Positions 35,641 to 47,400 of a DNA stretch of 64,000 nucleotides are shown here, in pieces. This DNA comes from Forficula auricularia (taxonomy: Eukaryota > Arthropoda > Insecta > Dermaptera > Forficulidae): positions 697,091 to 761,090 of the forward strand of contig JALMQS010000326.1 in the NCBI GenBank assembly GCA_024734495.1, given 5' to 3'. The position numbers were made by a program, and so were the translations under genes. The number at the start of each line of letters is the position of its first letter. Position 1 is the first letter of the stretch. The notes under the pieces were generated by a model that worked only from the letters and a program-made list of their open reading frames with translations, ran no database searches and was not told where the DNA came from.

Positions 35641-36431
35641 TTAGTCATTCACAATTCTTCTTCTTGGTGTAACTTCATCAGAGCTCATAGAGGCAATTCA
35701 CCGTGATATAGGCTCTTATTATTATTTTGAACAATATTGCAATACATTTAGAATATACTTAAGTGTAAGAATACAGATTTTTAGTTTATATAATAGGAAA
35801 GATAGTGAAACCCGTCTTTCAGACATTTTGAATTAAAAATACCTATCTCCATTTGTAATGTTTTAGTGCTATTTTACTTTTTAGTTGTTGTTACTTCAAG
35901 AAGGAACATCTCAGCAACATTACTTAATTCAATTAAATATATTTGATTAAGACTAGATTTTATCCGAGCAGGCTATGCTTAAATCAGGCTGAAGAGCCGT
36001 TGGGTTTCCATTAGAGAGATGGTGGGAATTTCTAATTTCCGAAATTCCCCTTAAAGCTCTCCCACTTGATTCTAATTCACTTTTTAATATACAAATTTAT
36101 AATTTAAATTTTTTTAATTTCAAATCAATATCTCTTCATATATATGCCTAGTTATTTTACAGGAAAAGTGTATGTACAGTTAAGATTCTGAACTACCATA
36201 TTTTCACTTTAAGGCTAGGATTTGGGTTGTTTACAATTTTTAATTATTTATAAATTGAAAATTATTATTTTTTAAATGTACTTTACTCTTAAACGGAAAT
36301 ATTATACAGGCTTCAAATTAATCGATTAATTTCCGTTATATCCATGTGTAGTCCGTTTTATTTGATAAAGAAACCCGCATGGTTGTTTGAAAGCAATTTG
36401 AATCGCAAAATGATTTCAGTTCATTCTCAGC
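35641..36431. other. Candidate divergent promoter region
   Basis: Lies between the minus-strand ZMYND11 side and the plus-strand GPCR-like gene. No repeat was recognised. A TTCATTCTCAG acceptor-like string directly before the ATG at 36432 suggests a 5' untranslated exon within it. No start site can be defined. Confidence 0.35.
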
Positions 36432-37553
36432 ATGGTAGCTGACTCTTTATGCCACTGGTTAGGTGGAGGCCTTTTGGCCGTTGGAGCTGGATCTTTAGCA
36501 TATTCCATTTCTGTGCAATCAAGGGAAGGAGGATCTCCATTATCGATCCTAGCTAGTTCTGATGGTTTAGCTACTGCAGTTGCGGGCTCATTACTACTTA
36601 ATGCACGTCCATGCAGTCATATTGAAACAGCTATTTTTCTTATCCCTTTTTCTCATACATTTGCTTCAAATGTTGCTATTGCTTGGGAGAATTCGAGAGA
36701 ATCAAGAGGAATTCAGACAGGTTATCGACGTTTAGGTATTGTTGTACTAAGTTTAATATTTGCATCATTAATACCATGGATTTCAACATTAAGCCAAGTA
36801 AGACAACGTCAAAATTTTGAATGTGAACAAGGAGGAGTTCTAAGATTAATTTCTGAAGAATGCATACAAATGGATATGAATATGGACACCGTAGAAGAAC
36901 AACAGGAGAGTATTTTAAGAAATATCTATGACATTGTTAATGAATTTAAAAAAACTCACAAAGCAAGATTTTTTACCGAAACAAGAGATTTTATTGAGCC
37001 TCAATATACTTTAGAAAATGAAATGCCGAAAAATTTAACTTCTAACATTGATATTTTAAATGTAATTGCAAATTCAACTGATTTGACACCTGAAGGAACT
37101 ATTTGTGATTTTTGTTATCTTCCAGTATTTTTTGTTGCTTATTTAATAATGACCCTTTTTGTTATTTTTTATATTATCCCCACTATAATAAGTTTAATCA
37201 TTGTTGTTAAAAGTTCCAAGAAGGACTGTGTTCTAACATTAATTTTGACTAGTGCATTTCTTTGGGGTCCCGAAATAATGCGAGTAATGATCCAATCATG
37301 GCTCTGTACAGAAAGACCTTCACAAGCAGTAGAATCAATTTTATTTTTTTTATCTCAAGGACAGTATATAATTCGTGCATTTATTCAACAAAGACTAATT
37401 AAAATTTGTTCGAAAAAAAATACAAATAAATTATTTGGACCATTAATTCATCGAAAACTTGCTGATAGAAATTCAAAAGAAAATGATTCTACCTCAAATA
37501 GAGAATCAATTTCTGTAGATATGAATGACAAAGTGTTCTCAAATAGGAGTTAA
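36432..37553 (+). CDS. Orphan seven-helix protein, divergent GPCR-like
   Basis: 373 residues in one exon. Hydrophobic segments near residues 9-27, 39-57, 65-85, 100-121, 231-259, 265-289 and 299-318. The 100-residue loop between helices 4 and 5 carries N-glycosylation sites (NLT 201, NST 214) and cysteines (131, 144) that could pair with Cys61 at the start of helix 3, as in class A GPCRs. Helix 6 has W278-G-P280, like the W-x-P of that class. The DRY and NPxxY motifs are absent. The C-tail is polar and Ser-rich. AATAAA signals lie at about 37617 and 37658. I do not recognise a named family; ligand and role are unknown. A non-GPCR multi-pass protein is possible. Confidence 0.75.
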   Translation: MVADSLCHWLGGGLLAVGAGSLAYSISVQSREGGSPLSILASSDGLATAVAGSLLLNARPCSHIETAIFLIPFSHTFASNVAIAWENSRESRGIQTGYRRLGIVVLSLIFASLIPWISTLSQVRQRQNFECEQGGVLRLISEECIQMDMNMDTVEEQQESILRNIYDIVNEFKKTHKARFFTETRDFIEPQYTLENEMPKNLTSNIDILNVIANSTDLTPEGTICDFCYLPVFFVAYLIMTLFVIFYIIPTIISLIIVVKSSKKDCVLTLILTSAFLWGPEIMRVMIQSWLCTERPSQAVESILFFLSQGQYIIRAFIQQRLIKICSKKNTNKLFGPLIHRKLADRNSKENDSTSNRESISVDMNDKVFSNRS

Positions 37554-37705
37554 CTAAAAATACCTTCAATTTTCAAATTCATTTTGTTTTAGTTTAATAG
37601 CAAATCGTTTATTTAACAAATAAAGGATAATTGGTGTGATTTAAAGTTTTTTTTTAATAAATTCTACCTAAAGCTAAAATAATAATAGGGAAGCAGAACT
37701 TTTAG

Positions 37706-37815
37706 GGCCAGTTGTATGTCGGTTGGTAAACTCTTTTTAAACGTTGGCAAAGGGTAAATCCTTAAAATTCACCTTGTGCCCGGTGGGATTGCCACATCAG
37801 ATGAAAGTGCCTGTC
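37706..37815. mobile_element. Harbinger-like MITE, left half
   Basis: Begins GGGCCAGTTGTATGTCGG after TTA, matches the left arm of 28277-28483, and breaks off in the centre. Confidence 0.75.
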
Positions 37816-38121
37816 ATAGATTTGATGAATTATTGGCGTCTATTTGGCATACTTGGTCATTTACAACCGAAATTCTTTCATTGTGTTCTTAGAGAAGAAT
37901 GATTTAGAGGCTTATGCTGTATTTCTCAAATAATAAGCATTATAACTTGTAATAATTATATTTTTAGGATTTCTTTAAATAAAATGGGTTTTAGATAATG
38001 GCTTTCAAATTGTGAATTTTCTGTATTTATAAAATTCAGCCAAAATGTTTTATTATATTGAGTAGTTTAAGTCTTATTTTTTTTTTTTATTATAATAGCT
38101 AATTCTATTTTAAGTACAATA

Positions 38122-38372
38122 TGAGCCGTTTATTTTGAAAGTGGCCTAACTCCAATTTTGAAAAAAATGAGTTAATGACAGATTTAGTTAGACATAGATG
38201 TCTTCTTTTCAAATTTATAATATCATAGCCAAATGAGTTCAATATCATCATGAATTGGTTAAAATAAATACATCAAAATATATATAAATATATGTATTTA
38301 TAAAAATATAAATACAAATATCTCAAAATAACAAATAATGGACTTAGGCCACTTTCAAAATAAACGGCTCAT
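38122..38372. mobile_element. MITE with GAGCCGTTTATTTTG termini
   Basis: About 30-bp perfect inverted ends (GAGCCGTTTATTTTGAAAG and complement), TA at both borders. No coding. Tc1/mariner-type by target only. Confidence 0.8.
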
Positions 38373-38399
38373 ATATAGACAGAAATATTCAATTTGATA

Positions 38400-38634
38400 G
38401 ATAGCGTTTTTCTTTAAGAGACGGACTGGTATAAATATGCAATTGGATGTTGATGAAGGCAGTCCACGGTGGTTGTAAAAAATGATTTGAACTACTTTCA
38501 TTGACTTTTCGTTACCATGAAGAAGGAGAGAATAAATCTCCGAAACGTCGGTTTAACGAATAAATGTAAAATAATAAAACCATCATAGTCTTATTTTTTA
38601 CAACCACAGTGGACTGCCTTCATCAACATCCAAT
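38400..38634. mobile_element. Palindromic element A3
   Basis: Exact 12-bp duplication TTCAATTTGATA (38388-38399, 38635-38646). Shares AGAGACGGACTGGTA and the arm design with A1. The core is damaged: ATGAAGA (38518-38524) replaces CTGAAGA, while the hairpin GGAGA/TCTCC and GAAACGTC remain. Confidence 0.75.
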
Positions 38635-38649
38635 TTCAATTTGATAATA

Positions 38650-40050
38650 TATTTATTTGTTTCTTAATGTAAACTAAATATGTTGTCCGTTTATGAATTT
38701 AAAAATAAGAATTCTCTTTAAATTCAACAACCTTTGAGTAACATCTCTGGATATATTATTTAATTCGAATTGACCTATCAATCAAACTCTCAAGTAATAT
38801 TTATACATTTTGAAAGAATCTGTATATATTTTAGTAATAGAAATAAAAAGTAATTAAAAATAGATTTTTCATAATCACCTTTGTGCTTTGGGACAATTCA
38901 AAAAAAATACACTAGATATAGATGATTCTGCCTTTCTAGCATAATATATAAATATGAATTGAAAATAAATAAATTTTATTGTTTGACCATTTATTCTTTT
39001 GTTTTTAAATATAAATTTTCATTAACTATATAATTAAACAATAAATAAGTATATATTAAAGAATTAATAAAATTTTAAAAATGTAAGTATGGCATTTTTT
39101 AAAATATTTTTATATTCAAGTTTTTTTTACTTTTTTTTTTTTTATAAATGTCACAGAATATATGCAAATTTTCTGGAATAATATTATGATTATTTTAACA
39201 AGTAGTTAATTCTTTATAGGTTAGTAATCAGTTTTAAAACTTTTGAATATTTATTGTGTGTTAGTAAACAAATAGAAACTAAATCATAAAAACTAAATTA
39301 ACTTACTTATTTTCGACATAATTCTTTCTTGATTGACAAATGTTTATAGGAGATAATCCATACGATCAATCACTTTAAGAAATTTGACTTTCAAAATGGA
39401 TAAAAAAAGAAATCCCTATAATATAATAAGCTGGAACAGATAAATAAAAACAAATAAATAAATTTTAGAGGAAATTTTTATAATTATTTAATATAAATGT
39501 ATTGTGTGAATTTACACCATAGATACCCAAATAAGAATACATAGACAAGATATCCTTCAAAGTACAAAATAGGTCACGTGATGATCAATGATTAAACATG
39601 AAAAACTTTTAAAACGTTTTTAATTATTACATAGATAAATCGATAATCTTTATAAAAGAAAAACTTTTTTTAATCAAAATCTTTAAATTTAAATGAAATA
39701 GTTTAATCTTATTTAAAAAATAAGAATCTCATACATTAATAGTCTATTCTTTTGGTTTCGTTTGAATCAAAGGCTAGAATAAAACTAATTAAGATTTCAC
39801 TTTTATTTTAATTTTACAATACCAACATTTGGTATCTTTTATTTTATATACATGTAGATCGTTTTAGTTTTTCGTACTGTTTAGAAAACATGAATACAAA
39901 AGTTAACTTTGTTCAGCAGGTACCACCTTATGAACACTAAGTTATTATTTAATCCTTAAATTGCTTAAAGCGCCTATTTTAATTTTTATTCCTCCTTCAA
40001 TAACAGAGTTACGGAAAAAGTGAGGAATTGGGGTAGATATTTTATGGTTT
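38650..40050. other. AT-rich intergenic sequence
   Basis: Nothing recognised beyond short A/T runs. Confidence 0.45.
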
Positions 40051-40698
40051 CTTAAATATCTATCTATCTATCTACTCTTATTAAACGAGCAAAAATTGTA
40101 TATATATTTGTTTATATATTTGTATCTTAGTTCTATTTTGAAAACGGTTCTACCGATTTTGATGATATTCACGGGTTAGGGAGTTTTTGGGTTGACAATT
40201 CGATCTGTCACGGTCTCATCTTCGACAAAATTGTTTTTGATGGGTTTTTTCGTAATCAAATTAATTATTTTCAGGTAGAAAAATGGCAATCTTGGGCTTT
40301 TAAATAAGGTTACTCTTTTACTTTTGTACCCAGACAATGGGTTGGGTTAATTCATTGTTCTCAAAGGCCTTGAAGAAGTATTGTGATTGTGGTTTTTAAC
40401 ATATTTTGTTCTACCTAAACGTTAGAATTATTAATAAACGTTTTTATAAAGAACCTTATTTATTTAATAGAATAAAAAATAATCAAGAATTTATTTAAAA
40501 ATATCTTTCGCATAAGCAGGTCTCAATTTTCTGAAAAAATAACACATTTTGATAGGTTTTATTTATTAAAAATTGGATGAATAAAGATGAATCATGTGGT
40601 GTTGAATCAAAACAGGTGCAGGAGGTGTGGGATCCGGGGGTGGGGTCAAGCGGGGTGGAGGTGGGGGGGGGGGGGGTACAGTCGGCGAATACTATATA

Positions 40699-41133
40699 CA
40701 GGGTGCTTCAAAAAAATGTATACACACTTTGAACTTCCATAGAAAATTTATTTACCGTTCTACAAAGTTAAATTTCAGGAAAATAGAAAGCTGAAAGTCA
40801 ATGTAAATGAAACATAAATAACAAATGTTAATACTGTTCAAATTGGTGACCTGCAGCATCAATACAATTCTGAGTACGAGTCACCACTGATTCTGTACAT
40901 CGTTTTAAAACGTCCAATGAGATTTCTCTACACACTGCTTGAATCTCATTCCAAAGAATGTCTAGGTTACGTGGTTTACGTTTGTACACCTCATCTTTTA
41001 CTGTGCCCCACAAGAAGAAATCCAGTGGTGTAAGGTCTGGAGAGCGTGCTGGAAACTCGATTGGCCCCCTGCGTCCTATCCACTGGCCCGACAAATTTTG
41101 ATCCAGGTAAGCTACATTTTTTGAAGCACCCTG
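40699..41133 (-). mobile_element. Deleted mariner element, copy 1
   Basis: 435 bp, ends CAGGGTGCTTCAAAAAA and its complement, TA on both sides (40697-40698, 41134-41135). The minus strand carries 40828-41133 of a transposase C-terminus: RSPDLTPLDFFLWGTVKDEV. The rest is deleted internally. Confidence 0.88.
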
Positions 41134-41177
41134 TATATACGGGAAATCAGTCAACTGTCAAATCAATTTTGAACAAA

Positions 41178-41606
41178 GTGCTTCAAAAAATGTAGCTTAC
41201 CTGGATCAAAATTTGTCGGGCCAGTGGATAGGACGCAGGGGGCCAATCGAGTTTCCAGCACGCTCTCCAGACCTTACACCACTGGATTTCTTCGTGGGGC
41301 ACAGTAAAAGATGAGGTGTACAAACGTAAACCACGTAACCTAGACATTCTTTGGAATGAGATTCAAGCAGTGTGTAGAGAAATCTCATTGGACGTTTTGA
41401 TACGATGTACAGAATCAGTGGTGACTCGTACTCAGAATTGTATTGATGCTGCAGGTCACCAATTTGAACAGTATTAACATTTGTTATTTATGTTTCATTT
41501 ACATTGGACTTTCAGCTTTCTATTTTCCTGAAATTTAACTTTGTAGAACGGTAAATAAATTTTCTATGGAAGTTCAAAGTGTGTATACATTTTTTGAAGC
41601 ACCCTG
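41178..41606 (+). mobile_element. Deleted mariner element, copy 2, inverted
   Basis: Nearly the reverse complement of copy 1, 44 bp away; lacks only the first few terminal bases on its left; right end CACCCTG then TA. One indel puts its transposase tail out of frame. Confidence 0.88.
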
Positions 41607-41834
41607 TATATTTGTATTTGTTTTAATTTGAAAACGGCTCTCAAATAAAATCGACATTTTAATCAGAATATTAAATTAAAAATAATATTAAAATAAAGCT
41701 TTTAACTGAAGGAAAAAGTTACCGAGCATCGCTCGGTGCCTCCAGGTACTATATATTTATTAACTAATATGCGCTTTTCACTTTTTGCTTTCAATTGCAG
41801 TATTTTTACATGTTTTAAAAAATATCAGTATCGA

Positions 41835-41890
41835 ACTGAGGTCCTCACAATTCAAAGACAATAGCTTACACCACTGAGCTAGATAGAAAA
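41835..41890 (-). repeat. tRNA-like relic
   Basis: The minus strand has TAGCTCAGTGGTGTAAGC (A-box and D-arm-like) and, about 30 nt on, AGTTCGATACTG (B-box-like). No acceptor stem could be paired, so it is a pseudo-tRNA or a SINE piece, not a tRNA gene. Confidence 0.45.
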
Positions 41891-41966
41891 CTTGAATAAG
41901 GTTAAAATATCTCTTTAAGCTTACATTTTTCGATCCAGATTTTTAATTATTTTTTTGGAGATCTTA

Positions 41967-42337
41967 AGGCGCGTATTCATCTGAGCATTTGACCCGCATG
42001 AGCATGCGAGCCGAGCTCGAGTCAGTGGAGGGGGGCACAGGCTCAGGCCACTGTGTGTGACCTTGTACAGAGCGAACACGAAACCCAATCTGTGCCCTAC
42101 AGGTAGATGAAATGTATTGAGAGTCTGAAAGGAGAGTAGCAGTCAGCTCATATTGTTCGGCCCGACCCCATGGGTGGTCCAGTCGACTGTACTCACAGAG
42201 CACGAATTGAGCACGTGCTTACTTTGAAGAACCGACATCCCTCTGCTCGGGTCCATTCGGCTCGCTTCATACTCATCTGAGCATAACAGGGTAAACGCAT
42301 GCTCATACGGGTCAAATGTTCAGATGAATATGCGCCT
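41967..42337. mobile_element. MITE with AGGCGCGTATTCATC termini
   Basis: 371 bp; ends AGGCGCGTATTCATCTGA and complement over about 40 bp, target TTA on both sides (41964-41966, 42338-42340). The interior is GC-rich. Harbinger-type by target. Confidence 0.82.
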
Positions 42338-42460
42338 TTAGATATATGAGTCGTTCAAGGCCGAGGGCAACTTCTTGCATCTCTTGTCGATTATATCAGT
42401 AACACAGTAACGCACATAGTAATTTCATGGGGGTGACGTCTCAAGAAAGTTGGTCCATGT

Positions 42461-43300
42461 TTTTTTTTTTTTTTTTTTTTTTTAATGATAATGATGAGAG
42501 AAGGGGTTACACCAAAAAGGTGCAACCCCTAAAGGCCTCGGTTGGCCCCTCCATCGTGAAAAGAAGAAGAAAGAATTTTATGGGTTGGGCGGAGGTCGAA
42601 GGTATCTGTGGATACGGGTCTTAAATAGCTTAAGGTTATAAGTCGCGGGAAAGATGGTGGCAGGGAGCGAGTTCCAGTCTCTGGAGGTCATAGGAATAAA
42701 AGAGTTGGCGAAAGCGCTTGTTCGACTTTTATCCAATTTGACAGCGAAGGGGTGCTGAGCGTTAGAAAACCGCGTGTTTCTCGTAAAGAGGGCATTAGGG
42801 GGATAAGAGATTTCAGCTCGACTGAACAGACACCGTGATAGTATCTGTAGTACAGGGAAAGGGCAGAAACGGTTCTTCGGTGAGCCAGGGAGTCGAGTGA
42901 GTTGGTTAGAGCCGGGTCTCCTATTAGTTTAATTGCTCGCTTCTGAATTGCATCCAGTGTAGCAAGAGAATGCTTGGATGCACCCCTCCACAGATGAGAG
43001 CCATATTCGAGACAGGGACGAATTTGAGCCTTATACAGCATAAGAAGTTGACTGGGAGTATAACAGCGTCTAGACCTAAATAGGAGACCAAGCTTGCGCG
43101 CTGCAGCTTTAGCAGTCGTTGAGATATGGTCATTCCATGAAAGGTCAGACCCTAGAGTTACGCCTAGCATTGAAATTTTATCCCTGAATTCTAGTGAGTT
43201 TGAGTCGAATGATGTGTTTGGGAGGTTTCTGTCGACGCGCCTAGAAATAAGGCACACATAGCATACAGTCTCCACTCTTCCACACTTGGTTTTATTTAAA
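42461..43300 (-). mobile_element. CR1/Jockey-like LINE, 5'-truncated copy
   Basis: Starts with the T-run/ATGATAATGATGAGAG 3' end and follows 21940-22690 almost base for base. Encodes the RT tail ([16 protein letters not shown] to the SVELKSLIP region), with one frameshift near its end. Close similarity indicates recent activity of the family. Confidence 0.88.
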
Positions 43301-43399
43301 AAAGCCTTGTAGTATTCCGCTTGGGCCCGAATCGGTGTGTAGTGGGGATAGATGGATTCAAAAATTAAGTTCCAAGTCAAGAAAATGGTATACTTCAAA

Positions 43400-44488
43400 A
43401 GCCTTTAAGGAGGTACGGGACAGCTTATTTATCTGGTTGATCTTCGAAAAAATCTTTTGTATTTCTGCAGACTGACAACTTCTGGCTACTAAATTTTTTA
43501 ATAAAAAAATTGTTAATAATGAGGTTTTTTTTTCTTTTCCCTTGGCATCGGACACAAACCCATTTTGCCAGCCAATAAATAATAATGAGGTTAATTTCGA
43601 ATAAAAATCTTTATTTTGATAATATTAATAAAAAGAATATTGAGATAAATTTTTTCTCACTGTAAAAACATTTATTTAACACAAAAACGGTTTCAAGAAA
43701 TAGAGTTGGAATTCTACACTAGTGTTTTTGTTATATTCTGTTGGCTGCAAATAACTTTTTATTTACATTTATAAATAACTAATTAACTAAACTGTCAAAT
43801 CTATTGAAAAATATATCATTCGTTTCATAAACGTCGAATTATTGATCTGTATAAATTTGTTGAAAATGGTATAATTTGTATAGAAGTTATAGCCCTTTTA
43901 AAAGCTCCGTCCATTTACTTCCATGTTAAAAGGACAAATAATTTATTTCTCGATAATGGAACAGACGATCAACTTCAAATTTCGGGCATAAATATTTAAT
44001 ACATCAATGATTCGATGGTGAAAATTCGATGGTAAAAAATTTGAGAATTTTCTTATAAAAATGATAAACAGTCACGAACCCCCTTTAGTAATTAAAGACG
44101 AATTAATTCTAAGCCAGAAAAAAATTTGATTCTCGGTTGAGTGTTCTCTCCATTATATGTAATGTCCTGAAAATTTGTTTCCTGAAGTGATTTCAAATGC
44201 ATCCTCCGATATTTGACTTAAAATCACTGATGAAAATATTGTCCAGAACGGTATTTGATCGATCTCTAGCTCAATCGGATCATCGAACGCTCAAACCACT
44301 AAAAATACTACAAATTAAAATTCCAAACCTAGATGGAATTTTCCATGCTGTAATGTCCTGAAAATTTATTAAATAAGATGATTTCCATTGTCTTCACCTA
44401 TATATGATTAAGCATCTCTTTTGTGTGATGAAAATTTGCTGACCCACTCAGGCCGTAAAACACTAATCCCTAAGCTGGTGGCTTTTCT
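43400..44488. other. 3' flank of the mesothelin-like gene
   Basis: AT-rich; probably includes that gene's 3' untranslated region. No separate gene was seen. Confidence 0.4.
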
Positions 44489-47400
44489 CTAAAAAATAAA
44501 TACTAATAGTGTAATATAATATGGAAAAATATTATTTAATGCTGCATTTGAATTATTATAGAATTTATGTTTGGAAACTTTCAGTAATATTTCTTTTTTC
44601 TTTTCAGTTAGTATATTTTTCTTTTCCTCTAAAAGTTTTGAAGCAATCGATGGTAGAACTTTAGAAAGTTGGTTGGTGGTAAATGCCTGGAAATAAAATA
44701 ATTTTCATTAAGAAAATTTCAAATTTCTCTAGAGTCCGATTTCTGAGATAAATTCCCATTTTATTTGCTAGATAAAACGCACTTGATAAATTTCCGATGG
44801 CCAACAATGTAAAAATTCAATAGATAAATGTTCCATAGTTTGTTCTGGAATATTTGCAATAGATGTTGGATCGAGGCCTCCCAAAATACATCCAATTTTT
44901 GATAGCTAACAATTGATCTTTGTTAATTTTTTAATAACTATTTTCAAATTAATTAATAAAATATATAGGTAGGTATACCCACTTCATTGGAGAGCCAAAA
45001 TTGTGTAGGACCAAATGCTTCTGGATCTACAGCAAGAAGAGCTAAGTAATGAAGCACTTCTGGAGAACAATCTTGTATATATCTCAAGTTCATTGCAGCT
45101 TCTCTAAATAATGATAATTATTAATTTTTATATAGATAAAAAAAAATTGTTTTTGAAACTTTACTTATAAGATTGAGGGTGTATTCGCTTAATGATCGAC
45201 CCATTAAAACCACAAAGTAATTGATTCAATGCAATTAAGTCGATAAAAGAAAATTCTTCAGGATCTTTTGACCAGCTTAATAATACTTGATCTCCAAAAG
45301 CTTTAAGCTGAAATAAATTGTAACCAATCATAAGTGTAGATGTTTGCTGGATGGATCTAAGAGAAAATGATGTAATCCAACACTTCTTTTTATGAATAAA
45401 TAAATATACAACATAACTTATTATTAAAATTTTTTATTAATATTTTCCCCTAACGTGAACTTTCTTTAAGAATTCTTTGTTATTTTTAATTGCGTTGAAA
45501 AATTTACTAACATTTATTTCTCAAAGGTTTTCCTGATGAATAATTGCCATTTTTCAAGGCCTCACTTTTTGGCTTCGTGTGTATATTCGACTTTTTAAAT
45601 TTTTCCCAATAACCGGGAAAAATTGACAAACTAGCCGGGACCAAACCTTTTAACTGGAACAGACGCGGTCAAACCGGGATATATCGATATATGGTAAGCT
45701 TATCTCTGTATCAAGGATAAAAACACATCCGAATTCTCCGATGTCTTTAACAAGGCAATACAGAAGGGCCTAGAAAGCTATGTTCCCTTAAAATCGATTA
45801 GTAGAAACAAGGATTCTAAGCCCTAGTTTGGCAGGCAATGCGCGGACGCGTGAAAAAACAAAATCTTTCAAAAATGGCATTTTTCAAGTCTAAAATTCGT
45901 ATTCTTATCAAATTTTCTCCCATTCTTATCAAAAAATGCGCCCCCGAACTTGCCGAACTCCCTGTACCTACCCTCCACTGGGTATGGCGAGATCATTGGT
46001 GCCTGGAATCATTACCAGAGTAGCTTGAGAATAGTCGTTTTCTAGCTGATTCACCTTCTTATGAAATTTGCTGACCTGGTTAAGGATGCTACCAGATGAG
46101 ATTTTTCTCATCGTTTGTTCCAGTTTTCCAGTATCCTTAGCTGTTTTTAAACAGTATGCAGGGGCGGATTAATCATTAATGGCCAATTTCCCTAATCAAA
46201 CTTGAATAAACTAAGGTAACATTTAAATTAACGTTAAATTAACTTTTAAGGTAAATTGTATTTCACAAATGATACTTATGGGAAAAGCAACGCTTAGGCC
46301 GGCCACACACGTTCCGGTATAAGTGTCAGATTTACCTATACAGGTAAACCAGAGCGTGTGTGCTAACCGCTGCAGGCCAAACTGCACAGGTATAGCTACC
46401 TGTCCAGGCGACAGAATAAAAATAATTTTTAAGAAAAAAATAAAAACCGACTTCAAAAAATTAAATGCAACCAATAAAATACACTAAAAGGTATAAAATA
46501 ATTATTATCTTATTTAGTTACAACTAAACGACGAAATATTAACATGAAATTACTTTTTGAAGTCGGTGCCAAACAAACTATACCTATAAGCGAGCGTACC
46601 CGCCAAACGTACTAAGTAAGATCCGTCGAGTGCGATTCATAAAATGTATATGTTTGGCACCGACTTCAAAAAGTAATTTCGTGTTAATATTTCGTCGTTT
46701 AGTTGTAACTAAATAAGATAATAATTATTTTATACCTTTTAGTGTATTTTATTAGTTGCATTTAATTTTTTGAAGTCGGTTTTTATTTTTTTCTTAAAAA
46801 TTATTTTTATTTTTCTCTTTTTAGTGATGTTATTAATAATGATTATATCATCAGAACTTGACCAAATTAATATGACACCATCCCTACGACACCCCCTTTC
46901 GGATAAAAAAAGAACCATCGAAATCGGTTCATAAACAAAGAGGTTAGGTCTAAACAAACCTAATAAAAAAGGTCTAATACCTATGAAAAAAAAAACGAAA
47001 AAAAAATGGGACCAATCGGAAGCTAGACTGGACCCAATGCAAAAAAAAAATTTCAAAATCGGTTGACAATTGGCGGAGATATGAGGTAACATAGGCACAA
47101 AAAAAAAAAAAAAAAAAAAAATTCAATCGAATAGAGAACCTCCTCCTTTTTTGAAGTCGGTTAAAAAGAACCGAAATTCAATTCTTTCTACCTGCGCAGG
47201 CGTGTAGACATGAGCGTGTGTGTGAGTTACTCCAGCACGGCTGTGCAATTTTTAGGTCAGTTGTAGCTAGGAGCCTAGTATCTAGGGTGGTTTCAGCTTA
47301 CATTAATTGCGGGAAATTTTTTTTTCTAGTATCGTTTGGTATGGTGTGGGTATGCCAAATCTAAGTTTGCGACCTCGAAAGTGTGGGGGACAACGTTTGG

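Larger units (their letters stand above)
40056..41752 (+). mobile_element. Helentron/DINE-like nonautonomous element
   Basis: Starts near an (ATCT)n run, contains CTACCGATTTTGATGA, and its last part has the hairpin ACCGAGCATCGCTCGGT (about 41721-41737) shortly before the end. This layout matches insect Helentron-type repeats. Two mariner copies are inserted inside. The exact ends are uncertain. Confidence 0.5.
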
